Shown here in pieces: positions 1 through 6,300 of a DNA stretch of 9,242 nucleotides. Within the stretch, counting starts at the first letter, position 1. Each line of letters opens with the position of its first letter. The notes under the pieces are model-generated. The model did not search any database and was not told where the DNA came from. It was given only the letters and a program-made list of their open reading frames with translations. The stretch covers positions 1 to 9,242 of the forward strand of contig JAHFBD010000078.1 of the NCBI GenBank assembly GCA_023250175.1, written 5' to 3'. This stretch comes from Candidatus Melainabacteria bacterium (lineage in GTDB: Bacteria; Cyanobacteriota; Vampirovibrionia; 2-02-FULL-35-15). Both the position numbers and the translations under genes were made by a program.

Positions 1-296
1 ACGCTTATAGGATTTCCAATTTGATTACCATTTTGATCTTTAAGAGTAATTGATTTAACAAAACCAGGATAATAAGATTCTTTAATTAATACAGAGTCAG
101 CAATTGTTGGGGTAGCAAATAATGCTGTCACTGTAGCAGATCCACTGAGAGTAGCATTGAACCAGATTTTATTACCTGGACAATTATTACATGATGTACA
201 TTCCGGAGGACCATCTATATTTGAAGCAGGGTATCCATTATAGGAATTGCTTGCTGTTGTACCAGATGCCCACTGGCTTTGAATACAAATTTCTTG
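1..296 (-). other. Galactose-binding-like module, second copy (cut by window edge)
   Basis: Residues 2983-3080. It repeats the first 98 residues of the module at 5538-5975 with a single amino-acid change (Leu for Ser in VTALFATP). The C-terminal third, including the last strands and closing Cys, lies beyond position 1. It is preceded by a different Cys-rich module and linker than copy B, so only this module was duplicated. Confidence 0.62.
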
Positions 297-308
297 TCCA
301 CCAGAAGA
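1..308 (-). repeat. 308-bp direct repeat, copy A
   Basis: Matches 5680-5987 with five mismatches (at 121, 141, 207, 231, 276), about 98% identity. The match reaches the window edge, so its full length is not known. Identity at synonymous sites is as high as elsewhere, indicating a recent duplication or gene conversion rather than protein-level selection alone. Confidence 0.95.
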
Positions 309-3300
309 GCTTGTAGCTCCTCCACTTGAGCTGGAGGAACTAGTTGAAGTAGGACAACAGCAAACAGAAGCAACAATACCTATAGGACATGAGGAAAGTT
401 GTGCCGGTGGAGAAGTCTTATTTCCAGTACAAGCTGATAAGTTGCTTTGGTAAGTACAACCGCAAGGACATTTACTGCAACCATTTTGATCTGTCGTGTA
501 ACCACTGGAACAGGCTTGCCCACTAGAAGAAGAGCTTGCAGTAGTGCTTCCTGAGCTTGATGAGCTACTGGAGACACAAATAGAAACCTTTCCAATCTTA
601 TTTGCAAAATATTCAGTGAACCAAAGATTGCCATCTGGACCTTGCGTAATACTATTAGGCTCACTATCAGTTGTAGGAATAGGATATTCAGTAATTACAC
701 CACCAGTTGTAATCTTTCCTATCTCATTCCACCCATAATCAGTAAACCAAAGATTACCATCTAGTCCTTTAGTAATACCATAAGGACTACTTTCTGTAGG
801 AACAGGATATTCAGTGATTACACCACCAGTTGTAATCTTTCCGATTTTATTTCTATTAGATTCAGTAAACCAAAGATTGCTATCAGGACCTTGAGTAATG
901 CTATAAGGAGAACTGTTACTTGTAGGAATAGGATATTCAGTGATTACACCACCAATTGTAATCTTTCCAATTTTATTTCCAATATATTCAGAAAACCAAA
1001 GATTGTCATCTGGACCTTTAGTAATACTATAAGGAGCACTGAGATTTGTAGGAATAGGATATTCAGTGATTACACCACCAGTTGTAATCTTTCCGATTTT
1101 GTTTCCAATATATTCAGTAAACCAAAGATTACCATCGGGACCTTGAGTGATACCATAAGAACCACTGTCAGTTGTAGGAATAGGATATTCAGTGATTACA
1201 CCACCAGTTGTAATCTTTCCAATTTTATTTCCAATCTGTTCGGTAAACCAGAGATTACCATCGGGACCTTGAGTAATACCATAAGGATTGCTACCACTTG
1301 TAGGAATAGGATATTCAGTGATTACACCACCTGTTGTAATCTTTCCGATTTTATTTCCGGTTTGTTCGGTAAACCAAAGATTACCATCTGGACCTTGAGC
1401 AATACTATTAGGAACACCGTTTCGTGTAGGTATAGCGTATTCAGTGATTATCGGGGCACATCCAGAAGAAGAGCTTACTGCCATACTTCCGCTTGAGCTA
1501 CTGCCTGAGCTACTTGATGATGCTACACATGATCCACCTGGTTGACATGATCCATTTACCAAACATGCCGCATTTCCATTCAGTAAACAACATGATGGAT
1601 TGCATGACCACACTAATCCACTTCCACACACTGAGGCTCCACTTGAACACATGGTTGCTCCACTTGAACCAGACGAAGAACTGGATGAAAAATTGTCAAC
1701 AAATCCACAGAACCCATTTACACAAACAAGACCATTAGGACAACCACTTACAACCTGACCTTGATAAATACATCCTGAAGAGATTACTCCGCTTGAACCT
1801 GAAGATGATGAACCAGAAGAAGAACTTCCTGACATTCCTCCACTTGAACCAGATGAAGAGCTAGAGGAACGAACAGGTACACCAAAAGCAAATGGGGATA
1901 AGGATGCTACAGTACCTGTCAATGTCATATTGCTTGTGTTAACTGTAGTAGGAACTTGAACCCAGCTATTTTTCCCATGATATATATATAAATCATTTTC
2001 AGTATATCCTTGAGGTATAGTTGCACCAGTGTAGTTAAATTGAATAGTGTAATTGCTGCCCGTGCCACTGCTTGACTGTTCAATATTAACAAAATCATTA
2101 AAAGCATTAACAAATGGAGTATTACTTGGGAATGGGTTATTGGAGTCATTTCGTTTATTAACACTACCTCCAGAACTTATTGATACTGAAAGTCTTGCTG
2201 TATCAATTGATGCAAGAGTAGCACCAGAAGAAGAGATTCCTGAAATGCTTCCAGAGCTTGATGAAGTACTGCCCAATAAACCTGATGATGAGCTATTAGA
2301 ATAAGACCTACAGACACCATTAGCACAATCTGTACAATCAATTGCTACACTTTCTGCAGAACCATTATTGCAAAACAACTCTTGAAGTTTACATGTAGAG
2401 CCTTGACAAGAACTAGTTTGAGTAGCAGAACCTGGCACAATTATTACACAAGTATCTGTTTGTGTATAACGTGCTCCATTAAACACATAGCTTACGCTAC
2501 CTTTTATATTATAATCTTTCCCACTGTCTGAATCAGTACATGCCGATGTAGCACTACCAGAAGAAGAGCTAGATGTCACATTACCTGAACTTGAAGAAGG
2601 ACAACAGTATAAATTATGTCCACAACCAGTTCCTAGCCAAGGACAATTTGGTTGATTACCACTTACCCATTGGACTAATGTAGCTCCTGATGAACATCTT
2701 AAATCTGGGATACACTCTGATGAACCAGAAGATGAAGAGCTCCCTGATGAAGATAAACCAAATGGTATATTTCCAGAACTTGAGGAGGTAGTTGGAGTAC
2801 CACCAGATGAGGAACTGCTTGATGTATTAGTTGAGCAATTGGTGTCATTAAAAAATACTCGCCCTGAATCAGCAGAGACAAGGATATCTTTTTTCTTATC
2901 ACTATTTACATCAGCCACTGCATGCGAATATACATCAGCAGTAAGTCTAATACTTCTTCCTGGCGTAAAAGTACCATTGCCATTTCCAAGAAGGACTAAA
3001 ACATCTTTGCTAAATCCATTTGAAAGAGTTATATCAAGCTTACCATCTCCATTAAGATCATTAACTGATAATGTTCTAGGAGCTGTTCCAGAATCATAGC
3101 TTCCTATTTTATTGAAAGTGCCATCGCCTTTTCCTATGAGTATAGAAATAGCAGAATCTGTATAAGCTCCTAAAGTAACTAAATCTAATATATTATCCCC
3201 ATTAAAATCTCCAACTTTGAGCGAGGTAAAGTTGGCTCCACTATAAGTAAAATCTGTAGGATTACTAAAGTTACCTGTTCCATCACCAAGAATTGTTGTA

Positions 3301-6300
3301 ATAGAGCTTGCTCTACAAACCACTAAATCAATACTACTATCAGAATTAAAATCTCCAGTTACCACAGAGTATGCAGATACCCCTAGATTAATATCTTTTG
3401 TTTTAGTAAATGAAGCATTTCCATTGCCCGTAAATATTGAAACAACATTAGGATTTCCATTAATTACAGCAATATCATTTTTACCATCTTTATTGAAATC
3501 TGCCGTTGTAAGATCTGCTGTGTAAGTAACATTATTTATGGTGTTGGCAAGAGAAAATGAACTGTTTTGTTGTGTAAATGTTGAGAGAGTATTGGTCGTT
3601 TGATCAGTTACAGCAATATCAGATTTATTATCGCCATTAAAATCTGCAACTGCAATTGAATGCGGTCCTTTATTTATACTAAAGCTTGAATAGAAGCTGT
3701 TTGGTGTAATTGTTGGACAACAGTTCCAATATTTCCCACAATAATCTCCAGCAAAAGTACATGCCTCACTCTTCCACTCTAAAGAAGCACTTGATCCTTG
3801 TGAGCAAGGAACACTACAACTTACCGATGGATTAGGAAATGGGCAACAGTACCAATTATGACCACATTCAGTTTTCTTATAAGTACAAGAACCATCACCA
3901 GCAACTGCAATATATTGACCTCCTGGACAAATAACCCCACAATTAGGTTGACTAGAAGTGCTTGAATTTGTAAATATTCCATTGCCATAGCCACTTAAAA
4001 TTTCTAATTTGTTATCAACGACCATTGTATTTGTACTATCAGTAACGATTGTTCTCATTACAAGATCTACGGTGCCATCCTTGTTAAGATCATCAGCGAC
4101 TTTTAAAGTAGAAAATGGTGTACCAAATGTACCTTTATTTGATGGTGTAAATGTTGTTTGACAAACAGGAGCCCCAGAAGAACTTGAAGATGAAGGTAAA
4201 GCAAAACAAGATAGATTAGTAGAATTATTTAATAAGGTATAAATGTTATTGGTTGCTAAAGAATGTGCAACTACTAAATCATTATAGTTATCTCCATTTA
4301 AATCAAGAGAGGAAATAGCAAATGGATTCTGACCAACTGGATAATTATACGGACTACTAAAGGTACCATTTCCTAAACCAAAAAGGATTGAAATATCTTG
4401 AGAAATATAATTAGCGACAGCAAGATCCAAATAACCATCCTTATTAAAATCAATCGTAGAAATTGTTTCAGGATAAGAACCTGCAGTATATTTAACTTCA
4501 TCTTGAAATGTACCATCAGAATTTCCAAGCAAGATTGAAACTTTATTACCAGACGCATTACCAAAAATAAGATCCGGCACTGTATCACCATTAAGGTCAC
4601 CTGTTATAACTGTACGAGGACTGTTTCCAGCAAAATAGTTAACAGGAGTTTTAAATGTTCCATCTCCATTTCCAATAAATATTGAAGTCTGATTACTACT
4701 ATAGTTAGCAGTAGCAAGATCAATTTTCCCATCCTTATTAAAGTCAGCTGATGTAATTGAAAATGGAGAACTGATAATAGTACTACTCTTGGTAGTAAAT
4801 GTTCCATTACCATTATTTAGGAATATAAAAACTATATTGGCAATACTTGAAGCAGCAATGTCTGGTTTATTATCCCCATTAAAATCAGCAATTGTAGTAG
4901 AACAAGCTCCCTGAGTCAATGATTGTGATATTTGAGTAACAAGATAATGGCCTGCTTGGCTAAAAGATCCCATTCCATCCCCAAAAAGTATTGAAACATC
5001 ACCACTTTGATAACTAGGTACAGCAAAGTCAATATTTCCATCTAAATTAAGATCCCCTGCTGATATTCCATAAGGGCTAATACTACCCGTAGCAAAATTG
5101 ACTGGTGTTTTAAATGAACCATCTTGATTTCTAATAAAAACTGATATATCATTGCTGGCATTGTTTGCTGTGACTAAATCTAATATCTCATCATTATTAG
5201 CATCTGCAAATACAATTGCTTTAGGTCCACTCCCTGCACTATAAATATTTTTTGTATAGCTAGTACAACCTGATGAACTTGATGATGATACATTTCCTGA
5301 ACTTGAAGAAGAGCCCGATGAAGAACTGGATGATGAGCAAACCACTTCACAACTCATACAGCCATTTGCTAAGGTTATTGATCTCGTTGAACATCCAGAA
5401 GAAGGGAAACAATCATATACTGGACAAATTATGCCAGAAGACCCAGAAGACGAGCTTGAGGAAGAGGTATTTCCTGATGAAGAGCTTGAAGAAGAGCTTA
5501 TACTTGCTCCACTAGAACTAGAAGAAGTAGTGGAAGAACAACGAAGTTGAACAGCATCAATTGAAGAGAAAGAAGAACCTACTTTAGGTAATGTATCTAT
5601 TAAAACTTTGCTTATAGGAACAGTGGTTCGTGGGAATGAAACAATAAGATCATAATTTGAACAAGTACTACCGTCAGTTACGCTTATAGGATTTCCAATT
5701 TGATTACCATTTTGATCTTTAAGAGTAATTGATTTAACAAAACCAGGATAATAAGATTCTTTAATTAATACAGAGTCAGCAATTGTTGGGGTAGCAAATG
5801 ATGCTGTCACTGTAGCAGAGCCACTGAGAGTAGCATTGAACCAGATTTTATTACCTGGACAATTATTACATGATGTACATTCCGGGGGACCATCTATATT
5901 TGAAGCAGGATATCCATTATAGGAATTGCTTGCTGTTGTACCAGATGCCCACTGACTTTGAATACAAATTTCTTGTCCACCAGAAGAAGAGGAACTTGAA
6001 GATGAGTTATTTAAAGGTGAGCCAGAACTAGAAGAAGAACTTGATGAAGTAGAGGTACTTATTGGTAGTGGAGGAGTCTTAGGTGAATAAAGTACTCTTC
6101 TTGAATGTTCGTTTTGTGGAATAAATCCATCAAAAGCAAATATCTTGTTTTTGTGAACTAGTATTGGCTTAGTAATATATGTTGCAAATGGAAGAGTATC
6201 AGTACTCTTAGTCCAGGTAACCCCATCATATGAAATATAAATAGATTTAGAATAAGTCTCATATGCAGGAAGTTCATACCCACCAATAAAATAAATGGCA

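Noticed and set aside
579..1448. CRISPR array or satellite DNA
   Set aside because: The period is 126 bp, repeats are contiguous without unique spacers, and all are in frame as propeller blades.
576..1460. Virginiamycin B lyase (antibiotic resistance gene)
   Set aside because: It is an internal domain of a giant protein and lacks the catalytic His residues.
891..1496. Plus-strand ORF of about 200 residues with an internal Cys/Asn-rich repeat
   Set aside because: It is the antisense image of the Vgb-like repeats. Its periodicity is inherited from the 126-bp coding repeat, and the minus-strand reading matches a known propeller consensus.
1975..1995. TA-rich stretch resembling a promoter -10 region
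   Set aside because: It encodes the in-frame strand NDLYIYHG of the SPF module; there is no associated -35 element or start site.
3714..3959. Insertion sequence or intein splitting the propeller
   Set aside because: The stretch is in frame, has no terminal inverted repeats that I can see and no intein splice-junction motifs; its Cys pattern repeats elsewhere as a free-standing module.
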